This document shows, piece by piece, positions 47,379-57,480 of a stretch of 64,000 nucleotides of DNA. Origin of the DNA: Trichomonas vaginalis G3. Taxonomy: Eukaryota > Parabasalia > Trichomonadida > Trichomonadidae. The position numbers and the translations under genes were made by a program. Location: assembly GCF_026262505.1 (NCBI RefSeq), contig NC_067206.1:40127660-40191659 (forward strand), in the 5' to 3' direction. Numbering within the stretch: position 1 is the first letter of the stretch; each line of letters starts with the position of its first letter. The notes below the pieces were generated by a model. It worked only from the letters and a program-made list of their open reading frames with translations. It ran no database searches and had not been told where the DNA came from.

Positions 47379-49178
47379 TTACTCGCAGCGCTTAAGGATT
47401 TCCTTGGAAACCTCGAGGAGTTCCTGGGAAACGTGGCCGATCTTGTTGATGAGGTAGTCATCGTTAGCAGCAACCTGGGCCTTGATCTTCTCCTTATCCT
47501 GGTGCATGACTTCCTCGAACTGTTCCTTTGTGAAGTTGAGGCCTTCCCAATCGATATCCTCGTACTCTGGGACGTAGCCGAGTGGAGAGATGTGCTCTGG
47601 GGCCTTGCCGTAGAATCTGTTGACCATCCAGCCAAGGACACGAGCGTTCTGGCCGAAGCCTGGCCAAAGGAACTTGCCAGCTGGGGACTTGCGGAACCAG
47701 TTGACGTGGAAGACAAGTGGTGTCTTGGCGAGCTTGGCCATCTCGAGGTAGTGCTTGAAGTAGTCACCCATGTGGTAGCCGCAGAATGGAAGCATAGCGA
47801 ATGGATCGCGGCGGAGGGCGCCAACCTGGCCTTCAGCAGCAGCTGTCTGTTCAGAGCCGACTGTAGCACCAAGGTAAACACCGTGAGCCCATGATGTGGC
47901 CTGGAAGACGAGTGGGATATCGTTCATGCGGCGGCCACCATAGACGAAGATGGAGACTGGAACACCGGCTGGGTTCTCCCATTCTGGGTCAATGCATGGG
48001 CAGTTAGCAGCTGGAGCAGCGAAGCGGGAGTTTGGATGTGATGAGACACGGCCGCAGTCTGGTGTCCAGTCCTTGTTCTGCCAGTCGATAAGGTGAGCTG
48101 GCTTCTCCTCTGTCATGCCCTCCCACCAGATGTCGCCGTCGTCTGTAAGAGCGACGTTTGTGAAGATTGTGTTACGAGCGCAGGAGAGAAGAGCGTTTGG
48201 ATTTGTGCTCATGGCTGTGCCTGGGGCAACACCGAAGAAACCGTTTTCTGGGTTGATAGCGCGGAGTTCGCCATCCTTGTTTGGCTTGATCCATGCGATA
48301 TCATCACCGACTGTTGTGACTTCCCAGCCTTTCTTGCGGAGTTCCTCTGGTGGGATCAACATGGCGAAGTTTGTCTTGCCGCAAGCTGATGGGAAGGCAG
48401 CTGTGACGAATGTCTTCTTGCCTTCTGGGTTCTTGACGCCAAGAATAAGCATGTGCTCAGCGAGCCAGCCTTCCTTGCGGGCGAGGTTGGAGCCGATACG
48501 GAGAGCGAAGCACTTCTTGCCGAGGAGAGCGTTGCCACCATAGCCTGAGCCATAGGACCAGATTGTCTGCTCTTCTGGGTAGTGTGTGATGTATGTGTTC
48601 TCTGGGTCGCATGGCCATGCAACATCCTGGCGGCCGTCCTTGAGTGGGTAACCAACGGAGTGGACGCATGGGATGAAGTCGCCATCCTCACCAATGCACT
48701 CGAGAACCTTTGTGAAAACACGTGTCATGATTCTCATTGAGACAACGACGTATGGAGAGTCGGAGATTTCGATACCGTTCTTGCCGATGGAGGAGCCGAT
48801 TGGACCCATGGAGAATGGAATGACGTACATTGTACGGCCTTCCATGCAGCCGGCGTAGAGACCACGGAGCTTCTTCTTCATGACTTCTGGGTCTTCCCAG
48901 TTGTTTGTTGGTCCAGCATCTTCCTTGTTCTTGGAGCAGATGAATGTGCGGGACTCGACACGAGCAACATCGCGTGGGTCGGAGTGGTAGAGGTAGCAGC
49001 CTGGGCGCTTCTCTTGGTTAAGCTTGATTGCCATCTTGGAGTCAACCATTTGCTTGAAAAGCATGTCTGCTTGTTCCTGGGAGCCATCAATCCACATGAC
49101 ATCCTTTGGCTTGCAGAGGGCGACGAACTCGTCGACAAAGGCCTGAACTTTCTTGCTCTTGTTGAATGCTTGAGCCAT
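47379..49178 (-). CDS. PEPCK: Phosphoenolpyruvate carboxykinase (GTP)
   Basis: The 599-residue protein is a complete GTP-type PEPCK, which interconverts oxaloacetate plus GTP and PEP plus CO2 plus GDP. Visible motifs: [19 protein letters not shown] (substrate loop), [13 protein letters not shown] (kinase-1 P-loop), VGDDIAW (Mg/Mn site), GVAPGT, and [11 protein letters not shown] near the C-terminus. T. vaginalis is known to use PEPCK to feed PEP to malate in its glycolytic pathway. Codons are strongly GC-ending, unlike the neighbours, which marks a highly expressed gene; this also creates long opposite-strand frames. A textbook initiator, TCACTTTTTC, sits 10 bases before the ATG. Confidence 0.98.
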   Translation of the reverse strand: MAQAFNKSKKVQAFVDEFVALCKPKDVMWIDGSQEQADMLFKQMVDSKMAIKLNQEKRPGCYLYHSDPRDVARVESRTFICSKNKEDAGPTNNWEDPEVMKKKLRGLYAGCMEGRTMYVIPFSMGPIGSSIGKNGIEISDSPYVVVSMRIMTRVFTKVLECIGEDGDFIPCVHSVGYPLKDGRQDVAWPCDPENTYITHYPEEQTIWSYGSGYGGNALLGKKCFALRIGSNLARKEGWLAEHMLILGVKNPEGKKTFVTAAFPSACGKTNFAMLIPPEELRKKGWEVTTVGDDIAWIKPNKDGELRAINPENGFFGVAPGTAMSTNPNALLSCARNTIFTNVALTDDGDIWWEGMTEEKPAHLIDWQNKDWTPDCGRVSSHPNSRFAAPAANCPCIDPEWENPAGVPVSIFVYGGRRMNDIPLVFQATSWAHGVYLGATVGSEQTAAAEGQVGALRRDPFAMLPFCGYHMGDYFKHYLEMAKLAKTPLVFHVNWFRKSPAGKFLWPGFGQNARVLGWMVNRFYGKAPEHISPLGYVPEYEDIDWEGLNFTKEQFEEVMHQDKEKIKAQVAANDDYLINKIGHVSQELLEVSKEILKRCE

Positions 49179-49180
49179 TA

Positions 49181-49190
49181 GAAAAAGTGA
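49181..49190 (-). promoter_or_regulatory. Initiator of the PEPCK gene (TCACTTTTTC)
   Basis: Matches the Inr consensus TCAYTWTT exactly; the A at 49188 would give a 10-base leader. This is the best initiator in the window and agrees with the expected high expression. Confidence 0.8.
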
Positions 49191-50082
49191 AGTGAAAATA
49201 CTATGTCAAATTTTCAGACCAGTGATTGGTCGAAGAATCATCTCAATTAATTATTTTTTCTGAAGGATAACTTTTCATCCATAGAGAAATCAATAAGGAT
49301 TTAAAAATTCCAAGTTCTTATGTTCGTATTGTTATTTTTGTGAGAAAACAACCGTTCAAAGTGACCACTTATAAATCCACCTCACTCTATCCTTTTTTTG
49401 TAAAACAAAAGTCCTATTTCAAATGAATCAGAGTGGTTCTGCTTATTGTTGTATAAATGTGGACTCAACTCGTTTTAAAAAGGACAATCCATCGCAAATT
49501 TTTCAAAATTTGTAACACAGAATATGTTTTACTTAAATACAGAATATGAACATGATATACCTGTAACCCAAAACCTAGAACACACTCATAACTCTTGATA
49601 GTTTCCATTATGTAACCTCGCAAATTTGAAACTATCAATAAAATTTCTTGTTCTGATAATTTACGTTCATAATTCTTCGAAGCAAATGTTAGTGTTAACA
49701 AACATTTGATGGATAATGACTCTGAAAAATTGTTGTTATCTGGATTTATTAAAAATCACGAAATTGACATGAAATAGTGTTTTTTGATGACATTTTCATT
49801 ACAAATTCTATCGAATTATTTTGGCATTCCAATAAAATAGGAAAATAAAAATTCAATTAACCAACTATTGGTAATTTGAGAATCATGAGTGATACATTTT
49901 TAGTACAATTATTATTTACATAATACTTCGTAGATTTTTGAGGTATTCTTGGAGATAAATTTGAATTTGAGAAATAGAATATAGAGCTATGTGTATATCT
50001 TTAGATCGTTCATATGTAAAACATAATTTGGAGACTGAATTTTTGATGTAAAACTACGGATTCTATCGGGAAAACTGACATT
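49191..50082. other. Intergenic region between PEPCK and nucleoside hydrolase
   Basis: AT-rich with no supported gene. A 78-codon minus frame at 49465-49701 has neither initiator nor known motif. Confidence 0.5.
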
Positions 50083-50997
50083 ATGAAACTTTGGATTGAT
50101 ACTGATTGTGGAATAGATGATGCAACGGCCATTCTTATCTGTCTTGCTAACCCAAGCATTGAAATTGTTGGCATTTCATGCATTGGTGGTAATGCATCAC
50201 TTCAGAATGTAATCAGAAACGTCAATAGAACTCTTAAGGTATGGGGAAAGACCGATATTCCGATTTTTGGAGGTTGCCAAGCTCCTCTTGTTCAGCCAAA
50301 GATGGAAATACCACATATTCATGGTGGCGATGGTCTTGGCGATATTAATGATAACGATTTCGGCACAAATACACCAAATAAACTCGAAAAAGAGCATGCA
50401 GTTAATGCACTCATTCATGCTGCTAATACTATTGAGGATCTTAACATTCTTTGTCTGGCCCCTTTGACAAATATTGCTATTGCATTGAGCATGGCTCCAG
50501 AAGCAATCCTTAAGATCAAGCACTTCTACATTATGGGTGGAGCTGAAAATGGGAAAGGAAATATTACACCATATGGAGAATTCAACTGGAGAGCCGACCC
50601 AGAAGCCGCGCAAATCGTTTTACAGACATATCCACAATACCAGACAACAATTGCTTCATGGACACTTGCTGTTTTCAACTCATTTAACGCAAATGACTAT
50701 GATTTCTTCAATTTAGATGGAAATCTAGTACGTAGATTCATCAGGGAAACATGGAAACCAATTATTGCATTTGATGGCGGTCGAATCTGCCCAGCAGACC
50801 CTCTTGCTGCTTTTATTGCAGTTTACGGAGATAGGGCCATCAAGAGAGCCGAGCGTCTCCACCTTTCAATGGTTTTAGAGGGTGAAAAATTAGGTATGTC
50901 CCTTGCAGAACCAGATGAAAAAGGATGCCTTGTTGTCAAAGAATGCGATGCAGAACTTTTCGTCAAAATCTTGAGAGAGCTTCAAGATCACCAATAA
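50083..50997 (+). CDS. Inosine-uridine-type nucleoside hydrolase
   Basis: The 304-residue protein has the family hallmarks: DTDCGIDDA (residues 6-14), which binds Ca2+ with the catalytic Asp; HGGDGLGD (about 85-92); LAPLTNIAIAL (about 124-134); GGAENGKGN and FNWRADPEAA (about 151-172); and DPLAAF near 245. The enzyme cleaves ribonucleosides to base plus ribose, the main purine/pyrimidine salvage step in trichomonads. The C-terminal His of classic IU-NHs is not obvious: GGRICPADPLAA occupies the usual HDxxA place, with P-A before D. Length is normal and the frame intact. Confidence 0.93.
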   Translation: MKLWIDTDCGIDDATAILICLANPSIEIVGISCIGGNASLQNVIRNVNRTLKVWGKTDIPIFGGCQAPLVQPKMEIPHIHGGDGLGDINDNDFGTNTPNKLEKEHAVNALIHAANTIEDLNILCLAPLTNIAIALSMAPEAILKIKHFYIMGGAENGKGNITPYGEFNWRADPEAAQIVLQTYPQYQTTIASWTLAVFNSFNANDYDFFNLDGNLVRRFIRETWKPIIAFDGGRICPADPLAAFIAVYGDRAIKRAERLHLSMVLEGEKLGMSLAEPDEKGCLVVKECDAELFVKILRELQDHQ

Positions 50998-52245
50998 ATT
51001 TATAGAGTACTATTATATTATATATCTATTTTCTGAGATAAATCTATATAAATTTATAAAAATTGCTAATAAATTTATAAAAACCAATATGACATTTCGA
51101 TATTGATGCGTTAAGGGTCATTTCTATTAAAATCTTCATATTTCAATAATATGAGAAAAAAATTGAAAAATTTAAACAAGCTATTTATTAAATAATAATG
51201 GAAAACAAAAGTAAAAAGTATCTATTGATTTGGAATACAATAAAATCCCTTTATTTTGATAAAAAATTTAAATCTTCAAGAATTTTTAACTCATTTTCCA
51301 AAAAAAATGCAGAATTAAAAAAAACGATTTCATTTTCTAAAAATTTGCTTGGACATTTTCGAAAATAGAAAAAATTTGGAGAAATTCACCAAGGAGAACT
51401 TCATTCCAGGTGATCAAAACAATTGATTTCAGTCAAAAAAGCATCGAAAATTTTAAATATTGGTATAGATTTTCATCAAACACTTGATGCCGATTGTTTA
51501 CAGTTAACCCTAATCCATATCATTAAATTCTAATATATTTGAACATACTATTTATCGTTTTTGAAACTTATCAAAATATCGTACAATTTAACAATACTCT
51601 AACTATCATGCACAGCCATTGTTACCACAATGTAATTGTTAGAAGAAATGATTAATATGATCTAAGATTTAACAATTTATTTCCCCAATTCTAACAATTT
51701 TTTTGATTACAAATCCTTATTTGTGAAAATTTTATATGCAGGCGTAGAAAGGAAAACTAAGAAAAGTGTTTCTTCAAAAAAATATCTGAAAGCAATCTCA
51801 TCAATAAACAATTTACTTTCTTAAATTCGAATTTTGCTATTCTTGACCGACATTTTCTTTTATCTTCATAATTCAATAATTTTCCACTGAATTTTCAAGC
51901 AAAATATTGATATTAAAGAACTTCAAAATATAAAAGAAGTCATTCAATGAATCCATACACACTATTACTATGTTTCATATATCTAGCATAATGAGCACAA
52001 TTTTGGTCGATGTCTTTGTTGCCGATGAAGTTATTCCTTTTAGGAAAACGGTAAAAATGAATAGTGATAATAATCATCAAACAATAATACAAAATAGATA
52101 TATCAATTCCTGGCATAACTGACACTTTTATTTACATTTTACTAATTCCGATTAAAAAAATACTTAGAATACATGGGAGTATAATTTCTTACTTATTATA
52201 AAGTTCTGAAATTTGAACATACATATACACTTTTAATTCACAAAA
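50998..52245. other. AT-rich intergenic region
   Basis: Over 1.2 kb without a gene, hairpin array or repeat that I can support. Confidence 0.5.
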
Positions 52246-53204
52246 ATGTCCAAAGGCTATGTCTGCTTCACAAGGCCAGGAGCAGCTTTGGAATTCATAG
52301 ACTCAACTAATTTAAATAACAAAAGTGTTAAAGATATTAGATTGCAGCTTCGCCAGTAAAATAACTTATTGGGGGTTAGATATGGAACGTTTCAAGAAGC
52401 CATTGATGACAACATTATTCTCCTAGAGTCATATCCATTTATTTTACAAGATCAAAAGCCAAATAAATATCGGCAACCTGAATATACTTTATTACCGATT
52501 TCCTTATTGAGCAAAAATACCAAATGGATATACGCAAACGTTAATTCAAATTCACCATATGAAATCCCTAAGTTTCTAATTCAAATTCTCCCAGAACAAA
52601 TGAATTTATCGATAGATGATTTTCTACCAATTGCTTCCAAATTCCTGGACATTGAAAATTCTCCTATTAAGTTTACTGCAAATGATGCTGAAATTCAAAG
52701 ATCGAGAACTGTTCAAGAGTTATTTCAAGAAGCAAAATCGACACAAATTACATTTCACTGCACGCTATCAAACCAAGACATATCAAGAATACAAAAAAGA
52801 GTTCTTTTGGTCTCTGAAATAATGGATACAGAGTCAAATTATTTGTCAACTCTCGAAAGCATAACTAACTTCTGGGTTCCAGAAATACGATCTAAAAAAC
52901 TGCTAACAGATCAAGATATGGATGTAATAATCAAGGAAATACCAAAAATTCAGAAAGTTCATCAGGATTTTCTCACAGAATTCAAAAATAACTACAACAA
53001 ATACGCAACAGAGGTAGCAATCATTTTTATTAAATATTCTGAGCAATTCCAAGCAGCAATTCCATACATTTCTAAGTATTCTCAAATTTCTGATTTATTC
53101 AATGAAAAAAACAAGACAAATTCATTCAGAAAAGCCCTTATTCAGCTAGCAGAGCGCAAAAATGGAACAGACATACTCAGTTTCCTTGTGAATCCCGTTC
53201 CACA
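52246..53204 (+). pseudogene. RhoGEF (DH-domain) gene fragment with an in-frame stop
   Basis: The register starts at ATG 52246 (MSKGYVCFTRPGAALEFID), meets UAA at 52357-52359, and continues open from there to 53204. A Dbl-homology domain begins at about 52790: RIQKRVLLVSEIMDTESNYL, then STLESITNFWVPEI, PKIQKVHQDFLTEF and KYSEQFQAAIPYISKY match DH helices that activate Rho/Rac GTPases. The domain is cut short at 53205, where an HSP70 3' fragment begins in another register; the frame then runs nonsense to 53526. A normal RhoGEF would continue with the rest of the DH and a PH domain. The gene is dead or chimeric. Confidence 0.75.
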
Positions 53205-53690
53205 GGTAACGTCAAGAAGATCACAATCAAGAACGACAAGGGCCGTCTTTCCCAGGCAGATATCGACCGCATGGTTTCTGATGCTGAGAAATACAAGGCT
53301 CAGGATGAAGAAGCCAAGAAGAAGATCGAAGCAAAGAACGGTCTCGAAGGTTACTGCTTCGGTGTTCGTAACTCTGTCAACGGCGAACTCGGCTCTAAGA
53401 TCGATGCTGCTGACAAGGATGCCATTCTCAAGATTGTCAATGACACACTCGCTTGGATCGAATCCAACCAGGACGCTTCAACAGCTGACTTCGAAGCAAA
53501 GCAGAAGGAAGTCGAAGGTCAGTTGATGCCACTCATGCAGAAGGCCTACCAGTCTGCTGCTGGTGGTGCCGGCGGAATGCCAGGTGGTGTTGACCCATCT
53601 ATGTTCCAGAACATGGGTGGTGCTGCTCCAGGTGCAAGTGCTGCTCACCCATCTTCTGGCTCTGGCCCACGTGTTGAAGAAGTTGACTAA
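53205..53690 (+). pseudogene. HSP70: 3' fragment of a cytosolic HSP70 gene
   Basis: This 161-codon stretch starts abruptly at GNVKKITIKNDKGRLSQADI, the end of the HSP70 substrate-binding beta domain, followed by the helical lid and the Gly/Met-rich tail (AAGGAGGMPGGVDPSMF) ending VEEVD, the cytosolic EEVD signal that recruits TPR co-chaperones. The ATPase domain and most of the substrate domain are absent. Codons are GC-ending as in PEPCK, unlike the upstream RhoGEF part, so the join at 53205 is a sharp change in composition. It is presumably a dispersed copy of part of a highly expressed gene. Confidence 0.92.
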
Positions 53691-54010
53691 GACTAATATT
53701 AATGTGTAATAAATTTCTTTCTTTTTATTTAAATTTTTACTTAGAAATACTTCGATATTCCAGATGCTAGTTGCTTTAGTTCAGCGATATTATCTCATAA
53801 TGAATCTCTTAAATTTAAACAAAGGTTTTCAAAAATGAATTAATTCAAATCTTCTAATAAGTTTCGCTTGAATTATAATAATGATGCTTAATATTGCTGG
53901 AATTAAAGCAAATTCTTAATATTATACAAAATAATATACAATTTACAAAGAATTATATGAAAAATAAAATAAGCATAATAAAAAACATGAAAAATAATAT
54001 TCAAATAATA
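53691..54010. other. Short intergenic spacer
   Basis: Contains no gene or repeat that I can support. Confidence 0.5.
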
Positions 54011-54532
54011 TTATTGATCATTCTGGCTTGGAATATCACTTGATACAGATCTTGTAATTTTATCGATATTTTCATCTAAATTAAACTGATCCATATCACC
54101 AATTTCTTGCATGATTTTTTGAATCTCTTGATCAAGTCTTTGAAAATCTTGATCTTTTCCAAGATTTTGCACATTTGAATTTTGAGTTTCTGGTTGAGCA
54201 TACATTTCAATATATACTGGTAGGATATACTTATAAACTTGGAACCAATTTTCGCAGAACCAGCATATTAATGGTTCATTTAATCTCTTTGCATTTCTGT
54301 CTATAGGAATATGTAGCCGTTCGCTTATCTTTATTGCAAGATGCATGATATCTGTACGACGTTTAAGTTTGGGAAATGAATTTAGAAAATTTTCAACATA
54401 TGAATATAATTTTCCTACTTTTCTTCGACGATCATCCATTTTTTTCCTAAACTCAGAGTAATCATCCGATGTTCTATTTTTAGGAGGATCTCTTTTAATT
54501 ATAATAAGCTTTCCCTTCTTGACTTGCTCCAT
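54011..54532 (-). CDS. Unrecognised 173-aa protein with helical core
   Basis: The N-terminus is strongly basic (KKGKLIIIKRDPPKNR), then a helical region (KVGKLYSYVENFLNSFPKLK) and a Trp-rich segment (PLICWFCENWFQVYKYILPV), ending in a Gln/Asp-rich acidic tail. There is no signal peptide or membrane span. The gene is convergent with the HSP70 fragment and the last host gene before a long repeat-rich stretch. Family not recognised; probably a soluble parasite-specific protein. Confidence 0.55.
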   Translation of the reverse strand: MEQVKKGKLIIIKRDPPKNRTSDDYSEFRKKMDDRRRKVGKLYSYVENFLNSFPKLKRRTDIMHLAIKISERLHIPIDRNAKRLNEPLICWFCENWFQVYKYILPVYIEMYAQPETQNSNVQNLGKDQDFQRLDQEIQKIMQEIGDMDQFNLDENIDKITRSVSSDIPSQNDQ

Positions 54533-55683
54533 AAAAAATCTTTAGACTTTTTTTTTCAATGTATTCAAAAAAAGAAATATTATTTGAATGTCATTATCAT
54601 ATCTTATTTTTCTAAAAAAGAGTATTGTACACAATCCATTAGATTTCAATAGGACAGTATTGAAATGTTGTCAGATTGTGTCAGAATTGAATATGACTCA
54701 TAGAATTAGGTGCGGCCAATAGCCTTAAAAATAAGATAATGAAATATTTGGATCTACAATTTACACGATTTTTTTTGTTATTTGTCAGAAATTGCGCAAT
54801 TTCAATGAACAAAAAACTTTATGACAATTATTTGCTATATATAACCATTTTATCTACCCCACTATAGACATAGTAATAAAGCATTATTCATTTTACAATT
54901 CTTCAAATGTTTAGAATACCCTACTTTCCCAACATTTAGAATAAGGTTATTGCCCTAAAATTCAGTTATAGACACTTAGGAGAGCATTTAAGCCATGATA
55001 TTTTGGCATATGATAGAGAAACATCTTATAAACATTTTCAGTATGTTTTCCTATAAAATAACGATCTCACATGAAATTACTAAAATATCAAATTTTGATT
55101 TTCACTTTAAAGTTGGGAGAATACTCTACAGTGACAGGGTATACAATTTTAACCTTTGTTTTGATTATAAATAAAGTATTGATAGAGATATGAGTTGTAC
55201 AGAATTATACACGTGTGTTTAATCAAATGTAAGTTGTGCAACAATAATGGTTAGCTAGATAGTATATTAAGGAACTGTGATTTATGATCTAATTCAATAA
55301 GATGTAAATGATATTCAAATATATTAAATAAATGCGAATGTTCAAGATGTGAAATCAGTTAGTTAATTGTTGTATATAGATATTTTACTGTGATTAATGA
55401 ATTTTTTAACAATTTAAAATTATCAAATTTCAAAATATGCGCAATGAGATAATTTGAGAGTATTTTGAGAACTGAAGACTTATGATTTAGTGTTTTTGAA
55501 TAAGCACATCAATATAAAGATAGAAAATAAATTGAGATATAATTTTTTTGAAGGTATTATAAGGGTGGAGGTAGTAGGATAAATTTTTAATGTTCTATAC
55601 TTTCATGGCAAATAATTAAATAGAAGTAAAACTTTGTTTTAAGAATTGAAAATTTTAAATAAAAAAGGAATGTTAGTAATGCT
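54533..55683. other. Gene-free AT-rich region with a short folding segment
   Basis: A short imperfect palindrome (ACAATCC ... CAATAGGACAGTATTG ... GATTGT, about 54631-54681) is the only structure near the start. A 27-base segment near 54908-54935 (AATACCCTACTTTCC, ATTTAG) recurs inverted at about 60905-60931. No gene. Confidence 0.5.
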
Positions 55684-56096
55684 AATTTATTTGATTCCGG
55701 GGGACACCCCGGTTATCAAATATATTTATTAAAATGGAAAATCTCTCACTTTTCGAAAAAATCGAAACTGCAAGGATCTCCGATTCTCGATATGATAATT
55801 TATTTGATTCCGGGGGACGCCCCGGTTATCAAATATATTTATTAGAACGGAAAATCTCTCACTTTTCGAAAAAATCGAAACTGCAAGGATCTCCGATTCT
55901 CGATATGATAATTTATTTGATTCCGGGGGACGCCCCGGTTATCAAATATATTTATTAGAACGGAAAATCTCTCACTTTTCGAAAAAATCGAAACTGCAAG
56001 GATCTCCGATTCTCGATATGATAATTTATTTGATTCCGGGGGACGCCCCGGTTATCAAATATATTTATTAGAACGGAAAATCTCTCACTTTTCGAA
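55684..56096. repeat. 113-bp tandem repeat with palindromic core, nearly 4 copies
   Basis: Units start at 55684, 55797, 55910 and 56023 (period 113). Each holds TTTGATTCCGGGGGACGCC / CCGGTTATCAAA, a palindrome of about 30 bases, then a purine-rich segment with TTTTCGAAAAAATCGAAA. The first unit differs slightly (GACACC, TAAAATGG); the others are almost identical. The GC-rich core is unusual in this AT-rich region. Confidence 0.92.
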
Positions 56097-56422
56097 ATTT
56101 TTTTTAACAAAAATATGGCATTCTTAAATTATAGTTACATGTTATTTCACAATCATTATCATTAAAAAATTCAATTATTCAAGTTGTTTTGTCCCGACGG
56201 TTTTTACGGTTATAAAAATGGTTGCGAACTCAATCCATCAGCAAAATGTCGGTTGGGGTGCCCTTCTTGGCCTCCTGAGTACTCACCAAGATACCCCCAG
56301 CTCCCGCAAAACACCTCCCTTAGGTGAGCATTAACTGATGACATGAGTTAACAATTCTACAAAATCATCAAGCATGAAGGTTTATGATTTATAAATCAAA
56401 ATCTCAGAAACTGCTTGACTTT

Positions 56423-56690
56423 GCAAGTTGCTGTCTTTACCGGTTACTCTGCTGCAATCTCTTTTCTGATTGCAGGCAGAGTTCTGCATCCTGAGGACTT
56501 TGCCTTGCAGATATGCTTGTAATCACTACGTGAGCAACTTGGTGTTGCAAGTTGCTGTCTTTACCGGTTACTCTGCTGCAATCTCTTTTCTGATTGCAGG
56601 CAAAGTTCTGCATCCTGAGGACTTTGCCTTGCAGATATGCTTGTAATCACTACGTGAGCAACTTGGTGTTGCAAGTTGCTGTCTTTACCG
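56423..56690. repeat. 124-bp tandem repeat, about 2.2 copies
   Basis: Units start at 56423, 56547 and 56671. Each has three short palindromes: GCAATCTCTTTTCTGATTGC, GCAAAGTTC...GACTTTGC, and AAGTTGCTG...AGCAACTT. Copies differ at very few positions (for example GGCAGAG and GGCAAAG). GC-richer than the surroundings. Confidence 0.9.
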
Positions 56691-57480
56691 GTTAGCTTTT
56701 TTTGAAGTTTCTTCGCATCTTATATAAGCTCTAGATCAATATTTATCATCAGAATTTGCATCTCATAAAGCACAATATTAATCAAATAGGCAAATTTCAT
56801 TCGGAGTCTCTCATTAAATGAGAAACTCCGAATGAGATTTGCTCTAAGGTAATGTACTTGTTATGCTTGGCCTAGAAGCAAGGAGGAAACATGTATATGG
56901 TTTGTTTATACTGAAGTTATCTGGAATTCTCTCAATTGAGGATTCAAATCCAGATAACAGCAGTATAAGTTAATATTGTTGTGCACCTCAGGTTGTTTAT
57001 AGGCCCGAGAACGAGAAAAGAATTTATGGTGTGAATTGGCTCGATATATACCTACGCTCTGTAAAAAATACGTTATATTTTCTTTCATATGAGAAAAATG
57101 TTTTTCTTTTTTATAATACTATGTGCTTTGTTACTTCATAAATTGTCTATTTTTCTTATTAAAACCTATTTTTTCCGTGTGATTCGGAATCTACGCATTC
57201 AAAAAATGCGTTTTCCGCTCTCAGAACGCGAAAATATGAACTACATGACGAGATAAATCGATTTATTATGTTCCTAAATATTCTCATTTTTCAATCTTGC
57301 TCAATACTCAAAAATAAGCAGACTCTCAAATAGAGAACATAAAATAACTCATATTTATCATATTAAAATTTTGAAAAAGTCTCCCGAAAAAATCATATTT
57401 CGAAAATTTCAAAAAAATAAGTACATTTTTCGCCAAAGAAAAAAGAAAAATGTTTTTTTTTGAATTTTTGATGATAATAT
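56691..57480. other. Spacer with two more hairpins
   Basis: At about 56798-56835 TTCGGAGTCTCTCATT / AATGAGAAACTCCGAA forms a hairpin, and at about 56912-56959 GTTATCTGGA...TCCAGATAAC another. A diverged relative of the foldback arm (AAAACCTATTTTTTCCGTG..., about 57165-57256) is also present. No gene. Confidence 0.6.

Noticed and set aside
47433-49181. Several long frames opposite or alongside PEPCK
   Set aside because: They are shadows of the GC-biased codons of PEPCK.
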